A stretch of 64,000 bases of DNA from positions 11,375,321-11,439,320 of the forward strand of contig OX637289.1 of NCBI GenBank assembly GCA_951799445.1, given 5' to 3'. Below are positions 1 through 13,140 of the stretch, piece after piece. Each line of letters starts with the position of its first letter. The first letter of the stretch is position 1. The notes under the pieces are model-generated. The model saw only the letters and a list, made by a program, of their open reading frames with translations. It made no database searches and had not been told where the DNA came from. Source of the stretch: Pseudisothecium myosuroides (taxonomy: Eukaryota; Streptophyta; Bryopsida; Hypnales; Lembophyllaceae). The position numbers were made by a program, and so were the translations under genes.

Positions 1-219
1 AAGCATCTTCCTCACCTTCATTTGCGGCCTAGATGTGGGGGATATTGACCCAGATTCTATGTTGGTCATATTCCTCAATTTTCAACTCTAGCGTATTGTG
101 CAACGTTCAAATAGCATCTTTCTCCCACCTCTTAGCATGGATCATTAGGAAGTTTTTGTAACACCGTCTAGTTGATTACTTGGCTATGACTGAATCGCTG
201 GGATGTGAGTATTACTTGA

Positions 220-495
<276 letters not shown>

Positions 496-1100
496 TAACC
501 AAGCCTGGCATAGATTCGAAGGTAGATTAGTGTATTATCACAGCCCCAAACGGGATATAGGTAGGACTCAATGAGTCCGTTCGTAACTTCTTACATGTGA
601 TCATCATTGACGGCTCCTGTCATTCACTGGGGAGCTTGTGGTCAGTATTCTTTTCATAGACGTGGAGTTCTCGACATCTAGGGTAGAATTCTGAGTGCCC
701 ATCTGAAACTCAACATTGAATAGCATCAGAAAAGCTCTGATTGCACGGAGTGTGCTAATCCCGTATTTTGATTCGCCAAGAGTCATGGGTAGTGCTCGTC
801 ACCAGAGAAGGTTACCGTATAGTGCTGGAGTTCTTGTGAGAGAGTTCTGGCATCTCGCTCCTGTGCGTTCATAGCCATGGTTGGTCAAGAATTCAAAGAA
901 GAACTTTCTTAGGGACGGACTGCAGGCAGGAATTCTCTCGACCTTCATTTGCTGTGTCCACCACGGAATCGAGCTGCAGGTTTTGACGTATGGGGCATGG
1001 CCGGGTTCGAGGTCTGGACAGACAGTAAGACATTTAGAATTGACTCTTATTTTGTAGTTCCATCTGAAGCGTCTTGCTAATTAGTGCAGCTTTGTGATGC
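496..1100 (+). other. Probable 3' UTR and downstream flank of GGPPS
   Basis: This stretch has clearly higher GC than what follows and no convincing coding frame. Its position directly after the GGPPS stop suggests 3' UTR. The short minus-strand frame at 604-786 resembles no protein family. Base composition drops to the AT-rich intergenic type near 1,100. Confidence 0.4.
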
Positions 1101-4100
1101 ACGAACTTTGAATAGCTGCTTCATGCTGACAACAAAATTCATATCAAATAGAAAATATGCTCAAAATTTTGAATACTATATATGTACGTTATAGTGAAGG
1201 ATATTATATTGCATGCCATTAATTGATATTATATTGACAAGAATTCCATGCCATTTTATAATTAAAAAAATTAGTTGATTGTGATTACAAGCTCGAAGTT
1301 CAAATTGCAATAAAATGTTAAGGAAATGGTGAAATTGGAGTAGAAACTAGGCTTCATCAACTTCATTTTATTAGGAGGGTGAAAATTATATATATATATA
1401 TTTATAATTTTTTATAATTTTTTTTTTATAATTTATAATTTTAATTTTATAATTTTAATTTTTTTGGCTAAATTCAGATTTAGAGTAAGGCACTAGAAGT
1501 TGCCAATTCTTAGTGAATAAACATCTTTTGTGATCCATTCTTTTAGCATCTCCTAATGTAAAGAAGTCAATAATGCTTCAATGAAGGGAGCTCCACCATT
1601 ATATATTGCAAACACACTCATAGATAATTTATATATACTAATTTATCAAATGAAGCCAAGTCATAGGGCTATCACTTCCTATGACTTGACAAATAGTTAC
1701 ATCCACTTGCTTATGAAGCTAGTATAGGCTTTACAATTGTAGGACAACACTAACACTATTGTTAGGGTGAACTAATTAAAAAAATGAGTTTTCGGGGCGT
1801 ATTGAGGCTCACTTGTACAGATTGAAAACATTGGCTTGTTAAAAGTTCTTAGATTGTAGTTCCAAAATTTGGATTGCTAAACACAAATGATGTTTTGTCA
1901 TTCAGGTTATTCATAACCCTTCAAGAAAGTCTCCAAAAAGAAATTGAATAAAAAATCACAGTTCTTCATCCAATAATGCTCATTTGTAAGCTACTTTCTT
2001 GCTCCTCTTAGGATTGTAAGCTCCCAAGAAGAAAAGCGAACTTAAGGTAGGTACCTCCAAAACTGCCACTAATTGCTACTGTGCCTAATTACTATTATTA
2101 GATTGTTCAAATTTTATATTTTCTTATTGGCAAGTGAAAGGAGGTTTCAACACATCAAAGAACATGACAGTTGGATACTACATGCAAAATTTATTAAGGA
2201 ACAGAGTTTGGTTCTAAAGTGTTTCTTCCACATAGGTACATAACTGATTTTGGAGATGTATTGTACACAAAGTGAAGATGGCAATTTAGGATCAGTGGTG
2301 CATTTGGGGTGCCTACCTTAATTGTGAAAGTCAAAGGAGCACAAGCCTGGACGTTTGTATTCCCACTTGGATTACAAGTTGTGCACGATGAAGTTTGCAA
2401 AATGGTCCAAGAATTCATCTTGGAATCGTTTTGGTGTTGGAGAGATGAATTGGAGTCACAATTCTCAAACGGGTTGGAAACTTGGAATCAAGAATCACCC
2501 ACCCGGCCACCCTGCTCTCAGCCTACTCCAAGCCTTCTTCCACCAATCCCCACGCCCTTCACCAGCTACTACAAAATCCTCCCTTTATCCCGCTCCTCAA
2601 ACCTGGTCTCCTCCTTCTTGGTCCCCGATAACCCTTTTCCCTCTCCCAAGCCTTTACCCCAGGCCCCGTCATCTCATCCCTAACAACTAAATGGATGATG
2701 AAAACTCATCTTAGAACATCCAAAATGAAGTCGAGTGAGTCAAGGACCCATTTTCAGCTCCGTGCCCAAAGCTTTTGATGTCAAATCTCCTTGACTTTGT
2801 CATAACTTCATTTTTATTGTTTTTTTACTAAAGAAATTTACTTTGGCAAGTGCTCCACATGATGTTCTAGGTTTACATCATATGGATTTTGTAGTTGAGA
2901 TACAAATCTTATTAATAAAGTTTTCCCATTGTAATGAAAGTTTCAACGAAGCAGTTTCTGCTTCCAATTTTATTCCACTATGTTCTAAGCATTGGGTGAT
3001 TATGAAATTTGTGAAGCATATAGCCAACTTCATACTCTCTAAGAAACTCAAATTGTACAAGATATTCATCAAGTGAAACATATCATTTTGGATGACCAAA
3101 ACAATTGTTGACACCTCGGGCAAGCCCCCCCCAAAGTTTTGACCCTACTTCAAGTCCTACTTTGACTGTTATAATCTCATGAAGTGTGCCCTCGTAAAGT
3201 CCAAAATTTTGAAGGGATGTACATAAATGAGTGACAAAAAAGATTTTATGATTAAGTTATTGAAAAAAATTCAAAATTTTGATTCACTAATAATTTTATT
3301 GAGAGAGGTCAATTTCAAGCCGTTTGAGCTTGTAATCATGATGGTCTTTTAGGGGTAAAAAAAACAATTCTTAAAATGATTTTTCAATTGTCATGTCCAA
3401 CGATTGGGTTGGCCCTTTCAAGCATCATGTTCTATCCCACTTCACATGCCTCTCCTTTTCAACTACTCTCTTCCATCTGAAATTATCTTAACTATACATT
3501 CATTACAAGGCACTAAGTTAGTTTTACACTTTGTCAATTTGCTTTTAGGGCAAAGCTCCATTGAAAGTTTTTCAAATTCATTTTAAATGTAGCTTCAATC
3601 AATGCAAATCTTCCTCTTTTTGGATTTAGAGCCAACAAAATTGTTGTTTTTATGAAGCACGAAGTTTATTGGATGAAGATTGTGTGTCTGCTTAAAACCG
3701 CATTGAGTTTCTAGTACAACATCATTCGAGAATGATTGTAGAAGTGGGAAGAAAAATGATTGAATTTGTTGCAATTGGGTGGTCATATTATATGTAGGTA
3801 TTGAAATGATTCGGCTCCTAAACGGATGAATCGGCTAAGTTTGGATTTAGAAAATAATAACCTTATTCTGTGTGAGCAATTGTGATTGAATGTGCATTGT
3901 ATTTTGTTTAGGAAAGTATAGTTTATTGCCAAGTCAGCACTTGAGTTGAGTTCATTTCCCTTACACCAAGCAAATGAGGATTTGACCTATTTGCACATGG
4001 TAATAATGAGTTTTGTTAATGAAATTTTGTTGTTGCCGCAATGAATGGGATACACTATAAGTTGTTTCATAATTTTGGGTTTTGCATTCACTTAGTTGTG

Positions 4101-4403
4101 AATTTCTACAATCACCAAGGTCTATCTTGCTAATTAATCCAAGCAATACCCTCAAGGATTTAAAGTTTCTATTTGGATGTCATCCAGTGAAATTATATCA
4201 AAGATATATGGTATGGGGGGATTTTGGTGGACTTGAGATATCTACTTCAATCAAATTAGTATTAACAATGAACGGCTTGGATGCTTGGAATGCATTGTTG
4301 ATTGTTGGAGCGTAGTTTGTCATTGGTTTAAAGGTTGTATTTTGTGCATGCGCATCAGTGGATGCTCTTATGAATATATGTGCATGTAGATCATTATGTA
4401 TGA
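1101..4403. other. AT-rich intergenic DNA, no gene recognised
   Basis: No exon-like stretch or protein motif was seen on either strand. A low-complexity A/T tract (runs of TATATA and TTTATAATT) occupies about 1387-1465. A C-rich patch at about 2480-2690 has two overlapping plus-strand frames with proline- and serine-rich translations; these come from base composition and resemble no family. Confidence 0.5.
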
Positions 4404-5339
4404 TTAACCCCTAAAGGACTGGCATGCGTTTTTTGGCCGTATAGAAATTTTGGGCAGGTCTGTGTGACTAGAGATTTCCATATTTTAAGCTGAAATTTTA
4501 ATAGAAGGTGGGCGCAAGGAATATCTTTCATATGCACTAAATCTCAGCACATTAGGAAATAGTAGTCAAAAGTTATGGCCAAATATGTTACTTTTTTTCA
4601 TAACTGGGCAGTCCGGGCAGCAAGAAATATTTGGCAAAAATTTGATTTTAAAATTTTTTTTTCTTGTAGATTATATTTTTGTCTATCTGGAAAGCTTCGA
4701 TTCATTTCATTTGGATTTGTTATGAGAAAGTTATGGACATTCTTGTTTTTGGGGCAGTTAGAGCATCTTCTTGAAAAAAATAACTTGTAGGATTCATTTC
4801 TGAATGCTATTTTTGCAATTTAAAAAAAATAAAAAAATCTCATGGTTTAGTTTACTTGCTAGAACAATCTCATCATTGGGATTAGTGTATTTCAATTCCA
4901 TCTAAAATATATTAATGTTTTAGATTTTCCTTCTATCTCGTGCCTACTTCTACTTAATAAATTTTTTAGGAATGATAATTAAGTTTTTTTGAATATTTTT
5001 TTTCCCCTTAGACTCTCAATTCAGTTCTCTACTATAAATATTTAAAGCACAAAACTCTGTAGTGCGAAAATTTTAAGTTAAAAATGTTCAAAGTCAAAAA
5101 ATCTAGTCCCGCAATGTGTTGAAATACTTGTTTTTTCCACTTTAAATGCAGATATCCTGCAATCTGAGCGGTCAAAAATTCTGAAATTTTTTCCACACAT
5201 TCTCACACTAGTTAGGTGTAAGATCCTACGGTTAGATGTGCAAAAAAAACGTTTTTCATTATTTTTTACTCCTTGCTATAGAAATGGCAGTTTTGATGGT
5301 TTTTTGGCAGAAAAAATGCCTTGGGCCTTTAGGGGTTAA
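4404..5339. mobile_element. TTAA-flanked MITE-like element, copy A
   Basis: A non-coding element of 928 bp (4408-5335) bounded by TTAA on both sides. The termini are inverted: it begins CCCCTAAAGGAC and ends GGGCCTTTAGGGG. It is nearly collinear with the copy at 31996-33199 and related to 6290-7262. No transposase frame is present, so it would need a partner supplied in trans. CCC termini plus a TTAA duplication are the hallmark of piggyBac-like elements. Sola3 elements also use TTAA, so the superfamily is inferred rather than proven. Confidence 0.75.
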
Positions 5340-6289
5340 GTTCAAGGCCATGATGCTTAACCTGCAAGTATTTTTCTGGCTTTCATTGTATTAATTTGAA
5401 CTCCACTGAACAGGCTAAAAACCAAGTCTTTTAGTGCTCTCTAAGTCTCAAAGGCTCCTATTTGATTAAATAATGACATTAAATCATTTAATAACTTCAA
5501 ACTAATAGGATATTAGACCAATATCAAAATAATTTAAGTTGATGTCAAATTATGTTGAATTAATGCTAGATTAATAGTTTACCAAAGTAACTAGTGTGCT
5601 AGGGTTGTATTATTGCCATAGCTAAAATAACATAATATTTAGTAGCATTGTAGCACCGCCTTGACTCTACAATGTTGGGTGTGGAATATTCCACATCTAA
5701 CAACCTATGCGTCCTCCACTTATTAATAGTTATTGATGAAGGATTGTTGGGTGTGGAATATTCTACACCTTGAACTGTTGAGCCAAGGGAGTGCTGCATA
5801 ATGCTATTGAATGTTATAAAAAATAAAAATTATTTTTTTATTTTTCAATTCATTAAAACTTTGAAATTCAATAACTTTCACACCATAGTATAAGAGGTTG
5901 CGTTCTTGGTACAAATAGAAAGCCTTGTACATAAAGGAGTGCAAAGGCTTTGTTTTGTGATGTTTAGAAATGCGATGTGAAAGTTGTGGTTATGAAAGTT
6001 ATGAAAGTTTGGGAAATGATCTATGAACTTTGGCAACCATAAATGGCTCTTCTTGTCCTCGTACAACTTTTACATCTTTATCACATTGTATTTAAGCCAA
6101 AATTACAATGTGTTTGGACCCTTCTCAATATATCCCATGTCTTGGAATTCAATAACTTCATTTTGAAGGGACTTTTTAAGGAAGGTGCAATACATCCTCC
6201 CTCACAATCATAACAAACTTCCCAAATATATAAGGTAAAAATTACAAAATTCTCCAAGAAATGTTATTTTGTTTAAAAATTAAAAAAAA
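5340..6289. other. Intergenic DNA with short palindromic direct repeats and one fold-back unit
   Basis: Two direct copies of TTGGGTGTGGAATATTC lie about 74 bases apart (about 5673 and 5747). The first contains the perfect palindrome GTGGAATATTCCAC. At about 5895-5990 there is one unit of the repeat family described at 22100-24200 (AGGCTTTGTTTTGTG core). No gene was seen. Confidence 0.45.
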
Positions 6290-7262
6290 TTCATTTATCC
6301 ACAAGTTAAAATGAACCCATACTTGTAATTTTCACTTTTTCTACATACAACTAAAAAGGCCCATTGTCTCTTTGGGGGACAAATGTGATTTCGGGCAGGT
6401 ACCAACGGGCTGAATTTTTGTCGTGATTTTTTTAAACTTCTTTTGAAGATAGAAAAACTGATAAGCTTTGTGGAAATGTAATTTTTTTTCAATCGGTGCC
6501 CGGGAACAAAAGTTATGCCCAAATAAGCTCAAAATAGGGGAGAGGGGGCAACAAAAAAAATTAAATTTAAAAAAAAAAATAGGATTTTTTTTCTCAGAGA
6601 TTAGATTTTTGTCTATCTGGAAATCTTTTATTCATTCCATTTGGATTTGTTATGAGAAAGTTATAGACATTCTTGTTTTTTGGACAATTAGAGCTTCTTT
6701 CTGAAAAAATAAATTGTAGGATTCATTTTTTAATGCAATTTTTGCAATTTCTCAAAAAAAAATCCACATGGTTTAGTTTATTTGCTAGAAAAATCTCACC
6801 ATTCGGATTAGTGCATTTTAATTCCATCTAAAAGATATTAATGTTTTAGATTGTCTTTCTATCTCGTACCTACTTCTATTTAACAATTTTTTAAAGAATG
6901 AAAATTAAGTTTTTTTGAATTTTTTTTCCTAGACTCTCAACTCAATTCTCCACTATAAAGGTTTAAAGCTCAAAACTTTGTAGAGCAAAAATTTTAAGTT
7001 AAAAATGTTCAAAGTTAAAAAATCTAGTCCCGCAATGCAATGAAAAACTTGTTTTTTTCACTTTAAATGCAAATATCTTGCAATCTATGTGGTCAAAAAT
7101 TTGAAATTTTTTCTATACATTCTCATACTAGCTAGGCGTAAGATCCTACCATTAGGAATGCTAAAAAAACATTTTTCAATTTTTTTTTACTCTTTGAAAT
7201 AGAAATGGCAGTTTTGAGTGTTTTTTGGCAGAAAAAAGGCCTTGCGGGTCTTTAGGAGTTAA
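6290..7262. mobile_element. Degenerate TTAA-family element, copy B
   Basis: The 3' three-quarters (about 6590-7262) align closely with copies A and C and end in a decayed terminus, GGTCTTTAGGAGTTAA. The 5' 300 bases have diverged but keep blocks such as TTTCGGGCAGGT and GTCTATCTGGAAA. The left terminus is not recognisable, so the left boundary is approximate. Non-coding. Confidence 0.55.
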
Positions 7263-7915
7263 ATTGTTCTATAGAGCAAACAAGTACAAGTAGCAAAAAC
7301 AAGTATAGGTAGCAAAAACAAGTACAAGCATGACTATTTATGTACAATCAATACTAATATGCCATGTGCCGTTGGCCTAAAGTCAAGATAATGAACCTAT
7401 TGTGTTTCGAGAATAAAAGATTATTTAATTCAATATTTAATTCTAATAGAAAGCTCTATGCACAAACCAATGCAAGGGCTTTGTTTTGTGGCATTTGGAC
7501 ATACGATGCGAATAAAAATTAATTTAATTCAATTTTTAATTCAAATAGAAAGTTCTATGCACAAACCAATGTAAGGGCTTTATTTTGTGGCGTTCGGACA
7601 TGTGATGTGAAAGTTATGTTTTTTCCAAAATAAAATAAAATTTAATTCAAATTTTTAATTTAAAAAAATCCATACTATAGGTCCAAATAGAAAGTTTTTA
7701 TGCACAAAGGAAGTGTGCATGGACTTTGATTCCTGGCATTTTGGACATGCAATGTAAAAGTTATGGTTTTTTCCAAAATAAAAGATAATTTAATTCAATT
7801 TTCTAATTCATAAAAACTTTGAAATTCAATAACTTTCACACCAAAGATTCAAACGCCATGAATCAAAGTCTATGCACCCTTCTTCATAGAGAGTTTTCCA
7901 TTGGTGCCTACAATA
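7263..7915. repeat. Fold-back repeat cluster (units in both orientations)
   Basis: Three sense units with the core GGGCTTTGTTTTGTGGCGTT (about 7448, 7550 and 7685, the last diverged) are followed by one unit in the opposite orientation near 7815-7900 (TCACACC...CAAACGCC...CAAAGTC). The oppositely oriented units could pair into a hairpin. The same family forms the larger array at 22100-24200. A short run of AAAACAAGTA repeats precedes it at about 7268-7330. Confidence 0.6.
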
Positions 7916-10534
7916 CCACTGAAGAACTCATGGTTTCCATTTATATAGTTGGAGACGTGCGATCAAATGAATGGTTATTTTAATTAGGGTGGTCCTAAAT
8001 TTTAGAAAAGGCTTTGAAATAAATTAGCATCGTCATAATTGATTTAGGATCTTTATAAATAATGAAGGGTAGTTGATAATAATGATTTTTAGTATTTTTT
8101 AAGTTCTAAAATAGCCTTGCCAAAAAGAAAAAGAAAATATCTAAACTTTCTAGAGCTTTAGTACTAAGGAGTATAACTCGGTGACAAGTATTGTAAGACA
8201 AGGATCCAAAGTCAGCTGCAGTTTGGTGCACTGTATTTTTGTACTGTAATTATGGAGTATATTTAGTTGTTGAAGGCTCTATGGATGACAAAATAACTGA
8301 GTGGATGAGAATATTGTAAGAGGACTTTCATCTTCGATGGAGCAGGAACGTTTTCCAAGCTTCAACGTCTACTGGAGTCTTGGTGTCTAGGATTTACTTT
8401 AGTGCTCTCACCTTGGTTTTCCAAATGTTGCAAATGTTGTGGTTGCAAGCTATTGTGAATTCCATTCATGTGCAAGTTTCGAGTTTATAGAAGAGCACAC
8501 TTAGGATTACAACTTTTTGCAAACAAAGCATGCTTGGGGTATAGGACATAGGGATGTTTGCCTTGACTCCAACATGGATTTGCCTACCAAGTCCTGGAAG
8601 TTGGAGGCCAATGTCCCAATCAAGCTGTGGACAGAGGCATTGGTGGACCTCAAAGTAGCGAAGCTTCAGCAACTACATTCACTATTTCTTGGAGGGTGGC
8701 AGTATGAAGTCCAGGTCATATAGGGAGATGGACAATTCCAATGCAAAAACGTGTGGGTGACATTGGAAATGCGTTGAGTACCACTAATCCTAAATTAAAA
8801 ACCTGAAATCGTTCAGTCTTTTGAATTGGAATTTTAATTTTTTGTTTAGCCAATTTGATTTAATAGGCTTGCGGTCTTGAATTTGAAGGTGTTGCGTATT
8901 GGATTATACTACAAGAACCCCAACATTCATGACGATCAGGTGACAATCTCAAAGTGGAACCTTAACCCGCTAAGTGATTTCGGTTTGAATCTCATCTTTT
9001 TTTTTTCCATTTCATTTATATTGGTTGCGTTTTGTCACATGCAAGTGGCTCTTGTTGCATTCATGTGGGAGATGGGTGTTGTTCCATTTCTAAGTTTGAA
9101 GAGGCTCTATACTCTTCCTAAAATTAGTTTTGTTTTTTTCCTTGTTGCATTTTGAACCTGTAAACATGAATCCAAACATTATGCAGCCTTGAATTTCTTA
9201 AACTTCGTAAATGTTTGTTGTTGTGTTTGTGAACACATGTAGTCATTTGTGCACTATACATTTTGCAGTCATTTTGACTCTGGAACTTTGTTTGTGCTTT
9301 GTGCTATGTTTATAAACGCATTTAGTCGTTTGTGCATTCTTCATTTTGACACTGAATGCAAGTTTAAATTTTGATGTGAACACTTTATATGCAATTATGA
9401 AGTTTGTGCATGTGTCACTTGTTCCTACTTTATCCTATTTTGTGTTAGAAATGTTCCACTCAAGGTTTCACTTTGGAAGTACTTGATGCCGGAATCTGCT
9501 TTTGGTTACTCAACACTGTGGATTTGCAAGTACAAGAATAAAATTTCCCTCTTGTTTTGTACATTGTTGTTTGTATGTATAGTTTGATGTCATGAATATC
9601 AATATGACACTAGTGTTTGAATTTTTTTTGCCAATTTTCTATAATTATAATGAACATAGGATATGAATAATTAGTGCAAGAAAATTTTTAAAATGAAATA
9701 TAGGATATCTGAAATAAGGTGAATTTAGAAATTTAGGTGAATACAACCCTATGAAAATTTTAAAAAATTACCTACATAGCCACTATGTAATAGGGGCTTG
9801 AACACACAATACCCCCACACATCCTATATAGACCCCCCGAGATCTCACTGTATCAAACAAAACAAACAACCTAATTTAAAGTATGAATAACATTAAATTC
9901 ATATAGCAAAGTTTTTAAAGAGTGTTAGTTGTTGAATTGGTGCAATGTTGAGACTTGATTCATCCATCTAATTATGCAAGTCAATGGTCTTATCATGCCT
10001 ATCTTGGAGAAGTTAATTTGTAATAATTGGTGTTTTTTCAAAGTACATCGAATTCTCTTTGTGAAACTAATATCCCAAATTTAAACTCTTTGTAGAATAA
10101 TTGAATCATCAATGTATGGTGAAATATTATAGTGTTGTTCCAATTTCCACAAAAATAAGATTTTCTAATAAAAATTTGTAGTCAAATAAATTTGTAGCTG
10201 ATCCTAATTTTACACCCTCACTTACAAAAAAAAAATTGATGCACTCCATTCTTAGTGCTAAGAACAAATTGCAAAGTTGTCAATCTTATACTAAAAAGAA
10301 TTGAAATGGACCCAAAATTTAAAAATATAGAAAGGAAAACTAATTGTGTTTACCAAACATCTCTATTGTTTGTTAGCCTTTCACAACTTGCTCCAATCTA
10401 AACAATGAAAAATGGTTTGACATTTTTCATTGCCACTTCATTAAAAAAGGCTATAAATTTACAAGGCAAATTGAACTTTCACTTGAATACATTGTACATA
10501 CACTCTTTTGAATCTCCTTAGGAAATAGAAATAT
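7916..10534. other. Intergenic DNA between repeat cluster and kinase gene
   Basis: AT-rich. A moderately GC-rich block at 8330-8760 holds short open frames on both strands with no recognisable motif. About 9790-9880 has a fragment of the GAGATCTCA...AACAAACAACCTAATTTAA segment that also recurs in the 22-24 kb repeat array. The last 100 bases are presumably the kinase 3' UTR. Confidence 0.4.
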
Positions 10535-11908
10535 CTAATTCCAATTTCTATATTCAACAAAATAAGAACTCAGTTCTTCAAGTATAATGTCAAAAGGTCT
10601 TTGAGAAGGTTGAGCATGCCAACATGCCTCCACCAACTCTCGTAGCTTAGGAAATATATAGTCAGGCAAAAAGGGTCTTTCACCTCTAACCACATCACCC
10701 CAGTTCCTCTTTGTATATCCATTGAATGGTGTTTGACCCGTCAATATTTCGTAACACATCATTCCAAAACTGTAGACATCCACCTTCTCCGTCCATATCT
10801 CACCATTTCGGTCTTCTTCATTCTTTTGAAGCTCTTGCAAAACTTCGGGAGCCCTCCAAAATCCCGTTCCTTGAACAAACATCGCACACTCGTAATCCGC
10901 TACATCGCATAGATATTGTCCAAAAATTGGATTCAAAGTTTCATCAAACATCAAAAGGACATTGGCAGCTTTCAAATCTCTATGCAACACACCTTCTGCA
11001 TGCAACGCTTGCATCCCCTTTGCTATGCTTAACATAATCCACATAGATTCACCAATTGAGAAGAAGGGTGGTTGTTGTCTACCATTTCTAAGCAAGTCAA
11101 ACTCCCAAGGATGACTGTTGTTTTCCACTTTGAGATCAATGAGTGCACGCAAATCCCCCCAATACCTCCGCATCAAGAATGCGAACCTCCCATCCTCTAA
11201 CAATGTCGCACCCTGAATTAAACATCGAGATCCAGCAACGTTTGCCTTATCATCTTCAAATACAAACCCAAAGCTCCTCTCTTGTCCTGACGTAGATTCA
11301 CTGGAATCCTCTCCACCCTTCTTCATGGAGCGGGGCCAGTGGCTTTTCAAATCGGCCAACGAAAATCCCGCGTCCAATTTGAACACCTTCAAGACATAAT
11401 CACAATCAAGCCCCTGGAGTGTGACTTCAAAGATCTGGGCTTGTCCTCCTTCTGCGATCATTCGCCCCAGCAACAGCCCCGTGGTTTTAAAGAAATCGTC
11501 AAAAAAGAAACGAGGGGCATTTGCTTTCAGCTCCTCCCAAACAGAAAGTTGACTGGGGCGTGCGACTGAAACGGAATGCTGGATGTCACGACCAGGAACT
11601 TCACTCCACGTCGACTTGGATGCCGCAATTCGACTCAAAACCTCTGACTCGCTGTCCTCCAAAGAATGTTGCGCTCCAGATGCAAGTCCCGTCATACTGG
11701 GCCCAGACAAACCACCTCCTCTCGCTCCCCGGACTCCCGAGCATGTTGTTAAGATCTGAATCCACATCCGTGTGAGAAACGAAGGAGACTCTGCGGCAAT
11801 TGATGGAGGAACGGACTCGGGGTAAGTGGACCCATCCGCTGCACTGCACGACGCTTCTCCCACAACTGGGTCCTCACCACGACTCGTGCTTGGCTTCACT
11901 TCTGCCAT
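10535..11908 (-). CDS. TKL-type protein kinase with DYE in place of DFG
   Basis: A serine/threonine or tyrosine-kinase-like protein of 457 residues if read from the ATG at 11908. The frame stays open upstream to 12028, where an AG acceptor sits, so an earlier exon may supply the true N-terminus. The first 140 residues are low complexity and Ser-rich. The kinase domain fills the rest. In residues counted from this ATG it has a Gly-rich loop near 150-157, the Val-Leu-Lys lysine at 174, HRDLKAANVLL with HRD at 309-311 and Asn316, GTGFWRAPEV with APE at 353-355, and a C-lobe ending in the usual PSQRPF arginine motif. The Mg-binding DFG is replaced by DYE (338-340), so the aspartate survives but Phe and Gly do not. 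Catalytic ability is therefore open. Substrates are unknown. The protein is probably cytosolic, with no signal peptide or membrane segment. Confidence 0.8.
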   Translation of the reverse strand: MAEVKPSTSRGEDPVVGEASCSAADGSTYPESVPPSIAAESPSFLTRMWIQILTTCSGVRGARGGGLSGPSMTGLASGAQHSLEDSESEVLSRIAASKSTWSEVPGRDIQHSVSVARPSQLSVWEELKANAPRFFFDDFFKTTGLLLGRMIAEGGQAQIFEVTLQGLDCDYVLKVFKLDAGFSLADLKSHWPRSMKKGGEDSSESTSGQERSFGFVFEDDKANVAGSRCLIQGATLLEDGRFAFLMRRYWGDLRALIDLKVENNSHPWEFDLLRNGRQQPPFFSIGESMWIMLSIAKGMQALHAEGVLHRDLKAANVLLMFDETLNPIFGQYLCDVADYECAMFVQGTGFWRAPEVLQELQKNEEDRNGEIWTEKVDVYSFGMMCYEILTGQTPFNGYTKRNWGDVVRGERPFLPDYIFPKLRELVEACWHAQPSQRPFDIILEELSSYFVEYRNWN

Positions 11909-13140
11909 CACTTCACAAATAATTCGGTCCCTTACAATTGCCTCCACGTATACGTTCTCACCAAGAAAAAACAGCACCTCGGCCTCCCTCTCAAATTGGC
12001 AACAGCAACGACACACCTTCCACCCCAACTAAAGTGGCTCAAAACACGCAACACGCTGAAGTAGAAATCGATCACGAGGGCTCGATTGGCATGCCACTAG
12101 GCAACCTTCACGAGAAGACAGAGGTCCCGTCAAACAGAAGTGCAACCAGATTGAAACGCAGTGTCATTGCTAAGCACGCGAGCTCTGATACATAACAGCA
12201 GGCACCGGGACAGGCGCCGGGACAGAGACAAACTGAGATCAAAGCTGGTCACGTCTGCTTTGGACCCTCGCCTTCACACTACTCACAACCTACCACCAAA
12301 TAATTAGCTTCGACTGTGCTCAGTTAGATTGTACTCCAAACTACAACTCTCACTCCTAGGCTAGAGCGGCTTTCAGTCGGTAGCAAGGAGCAGCAAAGAG
12401 AGAAGGCGTGAGAGAGAGACAGCCCAAGGAAAGTCTTGGCAGTGTTCCAGTACTGGAGTGCTGCAAAACCAAAATGACGCTCAAAAATTCGACAACTCCG
12501 CGCATCGCAAGGACCGAAACCAACCATCCAATACTCCTCCTACTCCATCAGACCATTCCAAGCCCTAATCCACTCCCCTGAACGCAAACCCTCCCATCCC
12601 TCCCCAAGATTCAAAACCCAGCACCAAAAAAACCATTTCCACACACGTCCTCCGAACTCACCCGCTGTTGCGTCTCGGGAATCGAAATCTATTGCGCGAT
12701 AAACCCCTCCAGGTGCAGCTTGCAGAGCGCGCCGGGCTTGCTCGGGAATGCGGAAGATAAAGGCGAACAGCGACGGCGAGAAAGGGCCAGAGTCGGAATG
12801 GAGCTGCAGAATGTCGGTGTGTCTAGTGCGCCCCAAGTCGAAGACCAAATTCGGGATCTGCCTCACTGCCCGGAGTCGAGGCTGCCCGCGAGGAGGACAG
12901 GATGGAGAGAGGGTGGGAGTCGCGGGCTGCTGCAGGGGAGTTGATGGAACGGTCCTCGGAAGGGGAGCGCGGAGGGCTTTTGACTTTGGAAGGGTCTCTT
13001 AGTGCTGGTGCTCGGAAGGCGTATCTGGGCACCATGCCCAAGAGCGAAGTGATGGTTGTGGGTTGATAGACCACGGAAGCCCTGATACCGCATTATTAGG
13101 GATTGAAGTGTGTGCCAAGTATTTCCACATCTGGACACTC
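11909..13140 (-). promoter_or_regulatory. GC-rich 5' region of the kinase gene
   Basis: A GC-rich block upstream of the kinase. On the minus strand 12360-12450 reads as a CT-rich tract (repeated TCTC), typical of plant 5' UTRs. A TTTAG acceptor at 12029-12033 suggests a leader intron. Further upstream, minus-strand frames at 12540-12866 and 12823-13074 are open and overlap with a frame offset; they could be an unrecognised 5' exon but match no family I know. Confidence 0.4.

Noticed and set aside
1387..1465. AT tract as a possible centromeric or origin element
   Set aside because: Simple low-complexity sequence with no repeat unit or associated motif.
12540..13138. Minus-strand frames as a separate protein gene
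   Set aside because: Open but overlapping in different frames, with no family resemblance; kept only as a possible 5' part of the kinase transcript.
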